Part shown: one piece after another, positions 12,131-22,974 of the stretch
How the letters are laid out: every line of letters starts with the position of its first letter
Position numbering within the stretch: position 1 is the stretch's first letter
Assembly (NCBI GenBank): GCA_029582155.1
Contig: CM055894.1
Location: 33,594,632-33,658,631 of the forward strand
Direction: 5' to 3'
From: Panopea generosa
Lineage: Eukaryota > Mollusca > Bivalvia > Adapedonta > Hiatellidae
Length of the DNA stretch: 64,000 nt
Made by a program: the position numbers and the translations under genes
The notes under the pieces: model-generated
Seen by the model: the letters and a program-made list of their open reading frames with translations, nothing else
Databases searched by the model: none
What the model was told of the DNA's origin: nothing

Positions 12131-12880
12131 ATGAATATTAAACTATGCTCAACGAACGTCCGAGGAATTGATAACAAAATAAAAAGGGAACAAGTGTTTA
12201 CTTGGCTCAAATCCCATTCATTTAATATGTGTATTTTACAACAAACCCATGCAACACCTAAACATGTCGATAGCTGGGAAAAAAGAATGGGGTGGTGATA
12301 TATATGTAAGTGGAAATATCAGTAATAAAGAGGGTGTATCTATTCTTATTAATCCAAACTTCACTTTTGAATTAATTTCGTATACTAATATAGTTGTTGG
12401 CCGTTAACAAGCAGTACACATACAAGTTGACGAAAGAAATATCATAATAATAAATATTTACGGTTCAAATGTCGATGATCCATCGGTGATAAAAAAATAG
12501 ACAATTTCATATTAGAAAACGAAGAACACGATTTTATTATAGGTGGTGATTTTAATATTATACTAGATGTTGAGTTAGATAAAAAGAATGATCGTGCCAA
12601 TACTCATTACAAATGTAGAAGTAAGTTAACGACTTTAATTGACACATACTCTCTATCTGATATTTGGAGACAGCAGCATCCATAAAAGCGTCAATAAACA
12701 TGGCATTCAAATACTTCACCACCGATCTATTGTCGATTAGATTATTTTCTTATTTCGAATAATATTTCAAATTGTATAACATCTAGTGGCATAAAAACTA
12801 GTTATAAATCAGATCATTCCATTATTACAGTTTATATTGACCTAGTACGTAAACCTAAAGGACCTGAATATTTAAATTAA
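12131..12880 (+). pseudogene. AP-type endonuclease domain, broken
   Basis: The frame opens with MNIKLCSTNVRGIDNKIKRE and contains the Gln-x-Thr-His strand (ILQQTHAT). It then passes into other frames with a Gly-Gly-Asp-Phe-Asn motif near 12,545 and a Ser-Asp-His-Ser motif near 12,815, the standard catalytic landmarks of L1/Tx1-type apurinic endonucleases that nick target DNA. Stops and frameshifts interrupt it at several points, e.g. after residue 61 and near 12,410 and 12,500. Confidence 0.75.
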
Positions 12881-13223
12881 ACAATAGCCTTTTATTACAA
12901 ACAGATTACCAAGAAATAATTTGAAAAAACATTACTGAGATAGCTACAATAAATAATGAAGCAACCCCAAATGTTCTTTGGGATATCTTTAAAGGTTTTA
13001 TTAGAGATGAAACCATTAAATATGCTTCCAAAAAAAAAAGCAGAATTTAAAAATGAAAAACAACTATATTTAGACATTGAAAAAATTGAATAAAAAATTG
13101 GAAATAATTGTAATCAAAACGAAAATTAATTAAAACAAGAATTGAATCAAAAGAAAAAATAGCTTAACAATATAAAGGAAACAAAACTTAACGGAATTAT
13201 CTGAAGATCAAAGTCAGAAAAAG

Positions 13224-14200
13224 TTGAATATAATGAAAAAAAAATCAAAATACTTTTCAAGTCTTGAAAAAAAAAAAAAATCAGAAGCTAAAATCATATC
13301 TAGGTTAAATGTAAATGGACAAAGTATTATGAATACAAATGCTATTTTAAATGCTCAGAAATTATTTTATACAAAATTATACACTAAAAAGGATACAAGC
13401 TACCCTTATATTAACTTTTTTAACCAATCCATGCCAAAGTGGAATGAAATTGAAAAGCAAAAATGTGAAGGTTCTTTAACAGAATATGAATGTGCATGTG
13501 CCTTAAAAGAAATGAAAAATTGTAAAAGTCCTGGTTCAGATGGTATTACAACTGAATTTTATAAACTATTTTGGAATGATATAAAACCTTTTCTTATCAA
13601 CTCTTTGAATTATTCTTTTAATCACGGTCAATTAAATGAAATGCAAAAAAAAAAGTTATATTACACTATTACCTAAAACAGGAAAAGATACAGCACATCT
13701 AGATAACTGGAGACCAATTAGTCTCCTTAATACAGATTATAAAATTGCAAACAAAGCCATTGCAAACAGAGTCAATTTAATTTCTATAATAAGTAATAGT
13801 CAAACTGGATGTATTAAAGGAAGGTATACTGGTGAAAATATAAGGCTCTTATTTGCAATTTTGGATTATGTAGAGGAAGAAAATATACCAGCACTATTAT
13901 TTTTCTCTGATTTTGAAAAAGCTTTCGGTAGCCTAAACAATACCTTTACAATTGGTGTTTTAAAACACCTTAACTTTGGCAACACTTTGATTAGAAGGTT
14001 AGAATTTTTTTATAAAGAAGCCAAAAGTAGTGTCATAAATAATGGTCATGCAACTGATTTTTTCCCTATACAAAAAAGTGTTCGACAAGGCTGTCCACTA
14101 TCATCTTATCTCTTTATTATATGCATTATTGAGTTGTTGTCGTTTGAAATTGTAAATACCAAAAATATTAAAGGCATACAGATGGAATATACTTGATTCG
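13224..14200 (+). pseudogene. Reverse transcriptase domain, active site deleted
   Basis: Two overlapping frames (13,224-13,676 and 13,636-14,196), joined across an A-run frameshift near 13,650, cover the finger and palm blocks: SPGSDGITTEFYKLFW, then WRPISLLNTDYKI, SQTGCIKGRY, FFSDFEKAFGSL (palm aspartate) and VRQGCPLSSYLF. The block that should hold the Tyr-x-Asp-Asp catalytic pair is absent: at about 14,190 the frame passes from GIQMEYT directly to sequence normally found after it (SYVSGLKLNPSKY in another frame). The domain cannot be active. Confidence 0.85.
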
Positions 14201-15823
14201 TTTAGTTATGTATCTGGGTTAAAACTCAACCCCTCAAAATATAACATATTAAAAGCCAGTTCATTGAAAAATACACGTATAAAATACTCCAGAGAAAAGA
14301 ATTTATGTTTGTCATCAGATAAGGCAAAACCATTGGGAATGTTTTTAGTACACAAAAACAAGATATTTTTAAACTTAATTTGGCTCCTAAAATAGAAGAA
14401 TTAAAAAAACTGTATTAAACGCTGGCAGCATAGAAAAAATAACACTACTTGGTAAAATTACAGTGCTAAACACGTTTGCTCTCCCAAAACTAATTTACCT
14501 TTTAACAGTTTTACCAAACCCTTCAAAAGACACAATAAAACAGCTAATCGAATATATGTATATATGTATATTGAACAATAAACCGAGTAAAATAAAACGA
14601 TCTACACTTATATGACAATTTGAGAAGGGGGGACTAAAAATGCTAGACTTGGAAAAATTCATATTTTCTCTTAAAGCAAGTTGGATCAAGCAAATTACGA
14701 ACAATAGCACAGGCTTATGGAAAAACATATATCTAAATAAATTAAAACATTATGGTGGTAACCTAATTTTTAAATGTGATATAAATTGTACTGATATAAA
14801 TAACTTATTTCCAAAAAACGCTTTTTTTCAAAATATTTTAACTGTATGGAGGAAAATATGTAAAGATGATAAGTCTGAAAATATAAGTAAATGTGTTATA
14901 AGGAATAATTCGAATTTGAAAATAAGCAACAAAACAGTTTTTTTACAAAGGATGGTTTGACAAAGGGGTAAAATATATTGAACATATATATGATTATAGA
15001 TTGAAAAAGTTTTACACTTTTGACTACTTTTCATACTTATATGATATACCAAGAACAGATTATCTTAAATATTTATCACTGATATCGTGTATTCCAAAAC
15101 ACTTTAAAGCCTAACTAAAAGACGAACAAACAAATAACCAAATTGTTATACAATCTCTTCTATATAGAATGAAACAGTCTAAACATGTTAATAAAGTGTT
15201 ATACAATTATCAAATTCATAAGGAACCTACCAACATAAACACTCAACAACAATTATGGGGAAAAGAATTTTAAGATGCAATTATTGACTGGAAACATGTG
15301 TATAGTATACCATCAAAATGTGTTATTTCCACTAAACTTCGCAATTTTCAATTAAATATATAATGAGAAAAGTTGCAGCAAATAAAAAGTTATTGAAATT
15401 CAAATAGTTCATTCAGAACTATGTGATTGTTATGCTATGGGAACAGAAACCGTTAACCATTTATGTTGGGAATGTGTTCATACACAATCTTTCTGATCAA
15501 GTTTACAAACTCTTTTGCGTAAATTTCTCATTGATGTGTCATTTAATTTATTTAACACAACTTTAGGATATTCAGCCAATAATACAAATAAGGCTGTGAT
15601 CAATTTTATAATAATATCAGTAAAACATTATATTTTCTTAAACAAATGTAGAAACAACATTCCTAATGCCATTGGATACAAGTTATCTGTATTTAAATGT
15701 ATTGAAATTGAAAAAAAAAGTATTGCCTTTAGAAATGACAAACTGCATTTACATAATGAAAAATGGAGATATTTTATCGATTTACATTTTATTAAAATCA
15801 TTTTGATATATTTATGTTGTTAA
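14201..15823 (+). pseudogene. C-terminal region of the Tx1/L1-like ORF2
   Basis: Remnants downstream of the reverse transcriptase in mixed frames. They include 14,640-14,960 (MLDLEKFIFSLKASWIKQIT) and 15,515-15,823. A Cys/His stretch near 15,450-15,490 (VNHLCWEC) corresponds to the knuckle seen in the other Tx1-like fragments (LQHIFWEC at 54.2 kb). Many stops are present. Confidence 0.65.
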
Positions 15824-15919
15824 AGGGATGAAGCAAACATATTTTATTTATAATATTGTATTGCATTGCACTTCTTTACATGCATGGCTGCTGGCTGTCC
15901 CCACTTTTCTCTGTGTCTG

Positions 15920-16005
15920 TCCACCTCTGTTTCTCTCTCTCTCTCTCTTTATATCTCTATCTTTCTCTATCTTCATTTATATCTACTCTCTCTCTTTATT
16001 TTTTT
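15920..16005. repeat. Pyrimidine-rich (TC)n stretch
   Basis: Interrupted TCTCTC runs in the 3' UTR region of the decayed LINE. The Ser/Leu-rich open frames across it are low-complexity artefacts. Confidence 0.8.
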
Positions 16006-16105
16006 CACACTACAAAGACATTTTATTTTGGTTCATTAAAAAATCCATCTAAATGCAGTATGTGAAAATGTAAATAAATGGGTTACCATAATAATGGTAA
16101 CTGAA

Positions 16106-16839
16106 AATTAAAAAGAAAGAAAGAATTGAATGTACTGTTATAACATGTTGATTAATCTACCATGAAACTGTTAGATGGTAAGAATTGAATGCACTGTTAT
16201 CATATATTGGCAAAAAATACCATGAAATTGATAGAAGGTAAGTAATAGACGCCACGTCATTACACATGTGTCCGCTACGTTAACGACGAGTAGACGTGAC
16301 AGGAAGTCAGCTGGTGGTAGTACAGTCATAAGGACAGCAACCCACATATTCGTCATATGGGTGACGTGACGGTCCTGACGTCGGAATACGGTCGACAGTC
16401 GGTACGAGGCAACGAACGCCGAAAGACGCAACGATCGAGTTGCTAGCATCTATTTATAACTGTAACTATTCATCAAATTAATGTTATTTCAACGCAACGA
16501 TAACTATATGATGTATATTACTAAGGTGATATAGATTGAACAAATAACACTTATCATTGATTAACTATCCAAATAACGAACAAAGATTTTATATGAAAAT
16601 TTATACAATATAACAATGTGTGTACACTTTGAAATATAAGTTTTAATAAAATAATGCAACGTTACGTGAATAAATGAACTCGTTAATACACATATTACGT
16701 ATAGTCTATGTGTAGAAAAAAGAGTAAACCGTTATTAACATTTTCCTCTTTGTATTTTATGGCAGAATCTGAGCAAAATCTGATCAAAATACAATAATGG
16801 TTATTTATGCTACAGCTAAGTATATTCGAATTGAAAATA
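16106..16839. other. Imperfect local repeats and host block
   Basis: Begins with two copies of a piece of about 55-60 bp (GAATTGAATGTACTGTTATAA / GAATTGAATGCACTGTTATCA, written as two variants). From about 16,450 it returns to the common host block. The part at 16,246-16,450 is unusually CpG-rich and is listed separately. No gene is recognised. Confidence 0.5.
16246..16450. promoter_or_regulatory. CpG-rich stretch with CRE-like half sites
   Basis: Several ACGTCA/TGACG half sites (near 16,254, 16,293, 16,361 and 16,376, the last as TGACGTCG) in about 130 bp. It occupies the position where other copies of the host block have ordinary AT-rich sequence, and can be loosely aligned to them at its right end (GCCG...ATCGAG). 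A minus-strand frame of 92 codons spans it but its homologues in other copies do not keep the frame. Confidence 0.3.
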
Positions 16840-18044
16840 TTTATTAATTTATATATATATATATATATATAAATATATTTGTTTTTAATTTCAACCACAA
16901 ACAGGTGGTCCATTAATCACCCCGTAATAGGTGTATTAGGGTTGAGGTGGGCCATCCATCTATACACCTTACAAAATTACATTATATGGCGTAGAAATAA
17001 TTTTTACAGTAATAATGTTTTATAACATTATTTTCGCTTTTTTTACAATTCATAACTAAATAGTTTTTTTCTTCTCTCTTCTTACTGCATTTATGTTTTC
17101 CCTTGAAAGCAATGTTTCTAAAAATTATTACAGATGTTTTTATCTCAGAAATTTAGAAAAAAAATCAATTCTTTCTGACACCATGCAAACTGGAGAGAAA
17201 GGATTTTTTATATACAATGTCTCTACATGTGATATATATAACAAACAAGAGAAACAAACAAACAAGTTTGTCCGGAATATTAAAACACATTTCCATACCA
17301 TCATGATGGTTTAAAATTTGTTTGTTTCATTGTTTAGTGAAGCTAAAATTGAGAAGGTGTAAATAGAAAAAAATTACATGTTATTGACATTATATTGTTA
17401 TAGCACAAAAAAACATTGTTTTAAAATGGACATCAGAAATAAAAAAGGAAGGGCCTCACAGACAATCGTATTAAAATACATATGTATATAATATTATTTA
17501 CTCAGCCAATTCATTGTAACAATAGCCCACATAATAATTTTTGTCAATAAAGTAGAATGTTGGTACAACTAGAGAGTTTCAGAAATTATGCTTTTGTAAT
17601 GTTTCCAAATTTTTGTTCAAGTGCAAATCTTTCAGTTTAGTTTAAAGGCTGCATATTTTTCAATTTTGTTAACTGATTTCAAGTTATTTATAAAATTGGC
17701 ATTAGATTGTTCTACCTTTTAAGTTTTTGATAGAATATGTGGCATTATCCCAGTATAATTTTTTTCATTTTGTATCAAATCTTAATTATTATTCCCTATA
17801 ATTATCTCTGAAACCGACCTATTAGTTATTACATTAGTACATATATGTTTGATGGAAATTGATAAGTTTGTTCAAAAAGTCTCTGATATTTCACAATCAT
17901 AGAAAATATGTTTAATGGTTTCTAAATTTATCACAAAAACTACAATTTTCAGAGTTGGAAATGTTCTTTTCTTTAAGAAAATAATTTGTTCCTAACATTT
18001 TGTGGTTAATACTGTACTGGAACCATTGTAATTATGTATCTTAG
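16840..18044 (-). mobile_element. Tx1/L1-like LINE 3' fragment (copy 1)
   Basis: Minus-strand insertion in a host block. TTGAAAATA at 16,831-16,839 is repeated at 18,045-18,053, a likely target-site duplication; the uninterrupted block is seen at about 24,500-24,560. The right part encodes, with breaks, sequence such as NCSFCD and HIFYDCE, the Cys/His knuckle region of Tx1/L1-type ORF2. The left end carries the CCTATTACGGGGTGATTAA-type tail followed by AT repeats. The same insertion is present at 49,681-50,813, so it predates that duplication. Confidence 0.7.
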
Positions 18045-18220
18045 TTGAAAATAGATATGGATTTCTATCAACAATATTCACTAAAACGAAAATGGCTCAC
18101 ATGTCTATCTTTAGTGGTATTCTACTTACATGATTTTCGAATCGAAAGGAACAAGAATATTCATTCGGGTATATCCCTATCCATTCTGTAATCTACTCAG
18201 ATGTTCTGAATTCAGAGTGT

Positions 18221-18400
18221 TCTCCGTGGCCGAGTGGTATAGGGCGCCGTCTCAAGATCACTTATCTCTCACCGTTAAAGTTCGAGAACCGCTCGCTTCC
18301 AAAACTTTAAGTGAGAAAGTGTTCCAGTTATTTACGGAAGGACGTGTTCCTACCCCTATTAACTCTGAAGTCTTTATCCACTAATAAAACTAGTTATGCC
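18221..18400 (+). mobile_element. tRNA-Leu-like SINE relic (copy 1)
   Basis: Starts with CCGTGGCCGAGTGGTATAGG, close to the 5' half of a tRNA-Leu (D arm, then CGCCGTCTCAAG with a CAA anticodon-like triplet), and has a B-box-like AAGTTCGAGAAC. The second half does not fold as a tRNA and is followed by a body ending in ACTAATAAAACT. Copies in the same host block lie at 24,703, 33,641 and (partial) 50,991, so one insertion has been duplicated with the block. Confidence 0.6.
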
Positions 18401-18895
18401 ATATATAAACGCAAATTCAATTTTACACCTCTCCATACGATTAGGTCACATTGGTTTGACATCGTTAATATATATTCCAATTAGTCTGTATGAGTAAGGT
18501 TATAGTTAATAGATGTTTAAAAATCTAAACCATTGTGTAAATTATCAACAATCGCTTAATTATTAACAACTATCGCTCCACCCACTGACCACGTGACGAT
18601 GTCTTTTAATATAAACCATAAATTTAGTCAATAAAATGTATTGTATACTTAGATATCGTCAGTTTATCAACACATATTCAGAAACACATATCTCTGTCTC
18701 GAGTGATATATTACGCCTTTAATTGTACACTGTCAGTATACGAGAGTATATTGCTGTAATATTAAAAATATGTATATACTTAAGTGTTGTCGCAGGTGAT
18801 AACATTTATTTCCCCACAATTCATTCAGCTTTGCGATCATGTAGACATAACTATATATGTAATATGAACGTAGGGAAACAGACATTGGCAATTAT

Positions 18896-18907
18896 TCAGA
18901 TATCTGA
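18896..18907. promoter_or_regulatory. Perfect 12-bp palindrome TCAGATATCTGA
   Basis: Lies downstream (minus strand) of cassette 3. The same palindrome is found near 7226, 7352 and 25,411, and a one-base variant TCAGATGTCTGA near 4406, 10,965, 21,795, 37,510, 43,141, 48,922 and 59,535. It may be a self-complementary RNA element in the intron or only a conserved part of the repeat. Confidence 0.35.
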
Positions 18908-19011
18908 TGATTCGTTTAACTATGCCTGTATGAGATATGCAGACACACTACCAAGAAAGCATAGCGGCAGATGGGCGTGAAAATCTGAAAAAATAATTCT
19001 AAATAACTTAC

Positions 19012-19101
19012 TGTTGTCACTCTCTCGTCGAAAAAGTTGATGTCGACATTTTTTTTTCGCTCCTTTACGTATGAAACGCCAATATAATTTATCCGGATGC
19101 T
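19012..19101 (-). CDS. Mini-exon cassette 3 (90 nt, phase 1-1)
   Basis: Minus-strand cassette after TATTTATTTCTCAG and before GTAAGT. Open in phase 1 as HPDKLYWRFIRKGAKKKCRH, then QLFRRESDN. It is the duplicate partner of cassette 6 (25,530). I count 11 base differences between the two in 90 nt, against 9 in the 245 nt on the acceptor side. Eight of the nine altered codons change the amino acid. The module is strongly basic. No family is recognised. Confidence 0.5.
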
Positions 19102-19880
19102 CTGAGAAATAAATATACGACAATATAAACGGTTATAAGAGCAACATCATGTAAAATAGAGACAGGTACGCACCGACATATACTTGCACAAGGACACAGA
19201 TATTTAAATTTATTTTAACGTAACAATAACTAATTAATAATACCTTTAACTAAGGTGATATAGATGCAACATACAACACATATCATTGATTAACGATATA
19301 AATTACGACCGAACGATTGTGAATCCTAAAACAAAACACTCATTCACTCTCTGAGTCATATGATACCTGATGATGTAACTAAAAAAATGTTGTTGTTTTT
19401 TTTAGCTTCTAAGTTTAATTAGATAAAGTTGTACACTAAGTCCAATTGTATAAAATATGTGAATATTACGTAGTGCAAAGATTGTTACAATATTGGTGGT
19501 TTATCTGATGTATGTTCTGTTCGTGTCGGAAGATTGCCAGTTTTATGTTAAGTAATTATCCAAGAACCCTAAAGGTTCTGCATCCTCACCAAATAAGAGA
19601 GTTTTGACGAACGATACTGTGGACAATGAAACCAGTGTCAAATAGTCTAAAGCATCACTTATGAAGTGTTATTTTCCAATCACTAGTTTTGACATATTCT
19701 TTATTTACGGTACAAATCTTCCTGTTGGAAGATATATTTTAAATATGACTTTCTGCAATAGATTCTGATTTCCAGGAAATATTCTCTAAGCGATTGATTT
19801 AGCAAACTTAATGTGTATATAAATTTGGAGCACAGACAGAGTTGTTTATCGCACTGTAAATCAACCGATATTTACATATA
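19102..19880. other. Host block, intron-like
   Basis: Nearly identical to 25,620-26,390 and similar to many other blocks. Nothing coding is supported. Confidence 0.5.
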
Positions 19881-20737
19881 AAAGAGTAAGTTTGTGTTTA
19901 GTTCGACGCGTTTCAAGACTTTCCCATCCTACTTCAGAATTCAAGTTATTGATAGATATAATATTTGTAACTCCAGCTGTTATTCGTGCAGCTTCATACT
20001 GTATTTTATCAAGTTCATATTTTTCATAATTTGTACAATTATCCCAAATAACATTGGCATATTCCAATAAGGGTCTTATAAATGACATGTAGATTGTTTC
20101 TAGTGATTTTCTATCTAACTGAAATTTTAGTTTTCTCATAATATTTATTCTAGACCAAGCTTTATTCTTAATATAGTCAATATGAGTGTGCCAGCTGTAG
20201 TTATTTGATAAGAATACTCCTAGATGTTTGTGAGATGACACATCTATAATTTGTTGGTTCTGCATAAAAAGTGGGGGGTGAATTGGTTGAGTGCATTTGC
20301 AAGTTACATGCATTGATTCTGTTTTGGATGGATTAAAAGTAACCAGCCATTTATTTGACCATTCAAATATTGTTTTTATGTCAGAATTTAATGTCTGTGC
20401 TGCATTAACACTATCATTATTATGATTAATTATAAAGTAAAGGCTTGTATCATCGGCAAAAAGTCGTAAGTTGGAGTGAATATCAGATACTATGTCATTT
20501 ATATAAACTAAAAACAGAAGAGGACCTAATAACACTGGCTTTAATTGGTATCCAATTATACCTCGCGCCTGGAATGACAACACATTGGCGTCTGTCTTTA
20601 AGGTAGACAGTTAAAAGATTCAAAAGTTGACAAGATATACCAGCTGCTTTCAGTTTAGCCTACAACCCTTTGTGCCAAACTCTATCAAAGACGTTACTTA
20701 TATAAAAAAAATACAACTCTGACCTCTTTGCCATCAT
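19881..20737 (-). mobile_element. CR1/L2/jockey-group LINE fragment (copy 1)
   Basis: Minus-strand fragment holding the C-terminal half of a reverse transcriptase. It shares its right-hand truncation (GACCTCTTTGCCATCAT, then host CAAAGAAGTGGG) with the fragment at 39,879-41,780, so both derive from one insertion that was later duplicated with its surroundings. Its left part is missing: at 19,881 it is fused to an unrelated host block through a short ATA/AAA overlap. Confidence 0.85.
19918..20583 (-). pseudogene. Reverse transcriptase, C-terminal half
   Basis: Open for over 220 codons with GPLLFLVYINDIVSDI, then LRLFADDTSLYFII (the catalytic FADD block), HLGVFLSNNYSW and YMSFIRPLLEYANVIWDNCT, ending in ARITAGVTNIISINN and TRRTKHKLTLLY before the fusion point. 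This is the palm-thumb part of LINE polymerases that synthesise cDNA at the nicked target. The N-terminal RT blocks and the endonuclease are absent and about 15-20 bases around the VPQGS block are lost, so it is non-functional. Close in sequence to the copy at 40.6-41.8 kb. Confidence 0.85.
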
Positions 20738-22640
20738 CAAAGAAGTGGGATGACTAACTTAAATTATGATATATGAAAGCAAACTGAATAATGATTATGA
20801 ACACTTTGCATGCATAGTTCAAACTAGTAATTAGAAATAACTCAATCACATGAAACTGTATTTGTTCCGTGTGTATCAGTATCCCTAAACGTACTGCATC
20901 GTCACCATATAAGATAGTTTTGAAAAACGATAATGTGACAATGAAACCAGTGTCATATAGCCTAATGCATCATTTATGAAGTGTTATTTTCCAATTACTA
21001 GTTTTGACACGTTCTATATTAACGGTACAAAACTTCCTGTTGGAAGATATATTCTAAAAAATGACTTTCTGCAATAGTTTCTGATTTTCAGGAAATATTC
21101 TCAAAGCGATTGGTTTCGCTAACTTTATGTGTATACAATTATTTTGAGCGCAAAAGAATTTGTTTATTGCACTGTAAAGCAACTGATATTTAATAATTAG
21201 CACTGAATCTTGCTGTTGTATGGCAGTTTGAATTTGTTAATACCTGTACATTACGCATATGTTTACTTCACCGTGATGAATGGTTACATCAACTATTCCA
21301 ATGTAATGACTTTGAAACGTCTCACCCAACTGTTGTGTTATTTTAGGTCAAAAGCCATTCCTGAGAAAGTCTTATTAAAATCTATGACTCCAGTAAAAGC
21401 AAATACATGTAGCTATTTTGTAATATAAACAAGCTGCTTAACGTAACCTTTTTTTCCGTTTGACGTAAAGCACCAATACTATATTATTGAAAATAATATT
21501 TACCTGTCAATTATTTATATTTTCATTTTGTAATAAATGCACTTTCTTAAGTAAACGAATCAATAAGACATATGACTCAGACAATGCAAGTCAATGGTTC
21601 AGTTTTAAACAAAGAAAAGACATTCAAATATCTTGTAGCATTTGTAAAGATGAATATCTGTCGATTTTTTTCTTTAATATGCTTAATCAATATAGATACT
21701 ATATATGTACAGAATTTTGCATTTTAAATAAAAATGCACCATAACTTTTAGACATACTCTTAAAGGTAGGGAAATATACATTGACTATTATTCAGATGTC
21801 TGATAATTTGTTTAAAGACAATTGCTATAGCTTTTGTCATATTTTTCCTAAGGATAGAATCTCATGAAACTTTCCAGTATTTAAGTTTAATGTATGTTCA
21901 TTAAAGATCAGAAGAAAAAAACACATGTTACCGTACAGACCTTTTGGTAGTACCTCCCCATAAATATACCCGATCTCGACATTTGGCGAACAAATGTAGA
22001 TTTAACAAGCAATGTAAAACCAATATTCAAAAATTGTATAAATCTAGTATTTTATTAACACTAATACACAGATGCACACATGTAATAATGATTGTCATGT
22101 AAATGGCAAATATAAGCTTGAATTTAACTGTTTAGGTTTTTTAAAACAAAATCATTTCGGCAGAGTGTCACTTGTTTTTCAATTTTGCAGTAAAATATAG
22201 AGTTTTTTTTAATATTTTGATATAGTGTATGCATAAAATTTCCTTAAAACCTCACAGAATATCCTCTGATACGTATTCTAATTACAGTCAATATATAAAA
22301 AAAATGTTACTGCAGTTGCAAAAATAACGCTTTTATACTAAATGAGCATATTTGTATAAATATTAATATTTCTATTATATTTTATATTTAGGTTAAATTG
22401 TTATAAACAATTATTTCATACCAGAATGCATATCTAATATATTGGACATAAAATAAGAGACCAATTTGAGGTGTATCCGTAATGAGAGTGGCATCCGAAA
22501 TAGGGTCAATAATATCCTACGGTGACACTGGCTGATCTCGACAAAATTGCTTCCCTTTTTGGGCGGAACTGGAGCGCATAAAAAACTATAGCAATTGCCT
22601 CAGCTATATCTGAATCAGATATGCAAATACACCGTCAAGC
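20738..22640. repeat. Segmental duplicate (partner about 41781-44060)
   Basis: Direct repeat of about 41,781-44,060, continuing the homology that begins inside the LINE at 19,881/40,916. Most of it aligns with few changes. It includes the recurrent block at 20,990-21,380 and ends shortly before cassette 4; the partner ends before cassette 9. Confidence 0.88.
20990..21380 (+). repeat. Recurrent host block, reference copy
   Basis: A block of about 400 bp running from CCAATTACTAGTTTTGACAC to CATTCCTGAGAAAGTCTTAT (variants between copies). Other copies, all in the same orientation, start near 5630, 6545, 9150, 19665, 23345, 26170, 26390, 36850, 42325, 47375, 48170, 53140, 60530 and 63840. Each sits a fixed order away from a cassette. 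Some copies hold an open plus-strand frame (21,210-21,428, 42,559-42,792) or a minus-strand one (60,442-60,723), but neither frame survives across the family. Its function is unknown; it may be intron of an amplified gene. Confidence 0.85.
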
Positions 22641-22695
22641 ATTCATGTCCGCAGATGGACGTGACAATCAGACACAATAATTTTAAATAAAATAC

Positions 22696-22767
22696 TGATT
22701 TCATTCCTTTGTTGAATGTCTTCATTCGCTTCATTTGTTAAAGGACGACGTTCTAAATTCAACAAAT
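22696..22767 (-). CDS. Mini-exon cassette 4 (72 nt, phase 1-1)
   Basis: Minus-strand cassette after TATTTGTTACTCAG; the donor reads GTATTT and is probably weak. Open in phase 1 as LLNLERRPLTNEANEDIQQR, then NEI. A NEAN-type module with Leu instead of the usual Glu at the fourth codon, a change shared with cassette 5 next to it. The two arose by a local tandem duplication of about 207 bp. Confidence 0.4.
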
Positions 22768-22902
22768 CTGAGTAACAAATATAAATAATATAAACGGTTA
22801 TAAGAGCAATATCATGTCAAATAGAGACAGATACACACAGAAATATGTTCACACAAGGACATAGATAGTGCATGGAGAGTATTATGTGATGCATCAAAAT
22901 AC
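22768..22902. other. Spacer between tandem cassettes 4 and 5
   Basis: 135 bp repeating the acceptor-side intron sequence of cassette 4, ending in ATGTGATGCATCAAAATAC. The junction of the local duplication lies within it. Confidence 0.6.
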
Positions 22903-22974
22903 TGATTTCATTCCTGTGTTGAATGTCTTCATTCGCTTCATTTGTTAAAGGACGACGTTCTAAATTGAACAAAT
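22903..22974 (-). CDS. Mini-exon cassette 5 (72 nt, phase 1-1)
   Basis: Minus-strand cassette after CTCAG with GTATTT as donor, like cassette 4. Open in phase 1 as LFNLERRPLTNEANEDIQHR, then NEI. It differs from cassette 4 by two replacements (L to F, Q to H), so it is a very recent copy that has still stayed open. Confidence 0.4.

Larger units (their letters stand above)
12113..16105 (+). mobile_element. Decayed Tx1/L1-like LINE (ORF2 remnants)
   Basis: Plus-strand element with endonuclease, reverse transcriptase and C-terminal remnants in order, in several frames. The run of A-rich sequence near 16,100 (AATTAAAAAGAAAGAAAG) may be the tail. Stops, homopolymer frameshifts and an internal deletion of the RT active site make it inactive. 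Its 5' end is not clear and it has no close second copy in this window. Family placement rests on the endonuclease start (CSTNVRGI), the RT blocks and a Cys/His motif near the C-terminus. Confidence 0.8.
18045..19880. repeat. Segmental duplicate (partner 24537-26390)
   Basis: Close direct repeat of 24,537-26,390. It carries the same SINE relic, the same plus-strand open frame (18,723-18,980 with 25,240-25,497) and matching cassettes (3 and 6). The last 480 bp are almost identical. Similarity ends at 19,880, where this copy is joined to a truncated LINE and the partner continues with host sequence. Confidence 0.9.

Noticed and set aside
16171..16449. 92-codon minus-strand frame over the CpG-rich patch
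   Set aside because: Homologous positions in other copies do not keep this frame; no recognisable protein.
18723..18980. Plus-strand 85-codon frame with a signal-peptide-like start, nearly identical at 25,240-25,497
   Set aside because: The third copy at 51.2 kb has small indels that break the frame, and the two intact copies are a recent duplication, so conservation is explained without coding.
21210..21428. Plus-strand frame in the recurrent block, also at 42,559-42,792
   Set aside because: Other copies of the block have stops or indels; the two open copies are a recent segmental duplicate.
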